From contig CANCFZ010000172.1 in NCBI GenBank assembly GCA_947377425.1, positions 1 to 5,162 on the forward strand: 5,162 nt of DNA. Direction: 5' to 3'. This document shows, piece after piece, positions 5,121 to 5,162 of the stretch. The notes under the pieces were generated by a model. That model ran no database searches, was not told the origin of the DNA, and worked only from the letters and a program-made list of their open reading frames with translations. Position 1 is the first letter of the stretch, and the number at the start of each line of letters is the position of its first letter. The DNA comes from Flavobacteriaceae bacterium (GTDB lineage Bacteria; Bacteroidota; Bacteroidia; Flavobacteriales; Flavobacteriaceae). Position numbers and translations under genes: made by a program.

Positions 5121-5150
5121 TCTGCCAACTCATAAATTGTCGCTACAACA
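5121..5150 (-). repeat. Element E4: right end of a further boundary element (partial)
   Basis: On the minus strand TGTAGCGACAATTTATGAG is followed by TTGGCAG, matching the right end of E3 (TGTAGCGCCGGAACG then TTGGCGG) in its two blocks, TGTAGCG and GTTGGC. The left arm would lie beyond the window, so the palindrome cannot be tested. It sits 29 nt before ATG 5092, as expected for the boundary upstream of that gene. Confidence 0.4.
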
Positions 5151-5162
5151 ACTGCAAAACAA

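Noticed and set aside
5093..5128. TTG at 5128 as start of the 5' half gene
   Set aside because: The TTG is inside the GTTGGC end shared with E3, and the frame is open right to the window edge, so openness there is not evidence. ATG 5092 gives the spacing seen in the other units.
1..5162. An integrase, transposase, tRNA or attachment site that would mark a mobile island
   Set aside because: None of the proteins carries tyrosine or serine recombinase or transposase motifs, and I saw no tRNA-like cloverleaf. The mobile character of the right part rests only on the repeat elements.

Overview
The window looks like chromosomal DNA of a Bacteroidota, most likely a Flavobacterium or close relative. 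It is AT-rich. A DUF3810-type membrane protein, a family I know only from Bacteroidota, sits at the left edge. Starts are preceded by A-rich leaders with few Shine-Dalgarno sites, TAnnTTTG-type -7 promoter boxes occur, and the intergenic 'TTTGTGA..TTTGTG' inverted repeats resemble those common in Flavobacterium. The genus is an inference from these features, not from a database match.

Left part (1-2610), conserved-looking chromosome. A DUF3810 gene runs leftward off the edge from a probable TTG start at 347. Divergent from it is a two-gene type II toxin-antitoxin operon: a 75-aa DUF2281-like antitoxin (438-665) overlapping by 4 bp a 106-aa PemK/MazF-family toxin (662-982). After a 22-bp perfect palindrome comes pepD (1031-2494), an M20 dipeptidase with all metal-site residues present. 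It ends at a good intrinsic terminator (2516-2547), followed by a second long inverted repeat (2553-2592). A small three-helix membrane protein (2604-2894) faces pepD tail to tail.

Right part (about 3000-5162), an accessory array on the minus strand. Three units follow one another in the same direction. Each is an unrecognised, very AT-rich gene followed within 0-9 nt of its stop codon by an element starting CTGnCAAC or similar. Where the element is complete it ends in GTTGGC or GTTAGTGG, and the next gene begins about 30-40 nt later. The products, read 5'->3' on the minus strand, are: a soluble protein now split by a +1 frameshift at an A7 run (5092-4180), a 192-aa protein with two membrane helices (3999-3421), and a 102-aa three-helix membrane protein (3352-3044). 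The largest element (4036-4170) is a 135-bp nested imperfect palindrome. This layout is what an integron-type gene-cassette array lacking its integrase would look like, but the terminal boxes do not match the classical attC consensus. It is therefore best treated as an attC-like or otherwise undescribed cassette system. No integrase, transposase, RNA gene or CRISPR array is visible in the window.
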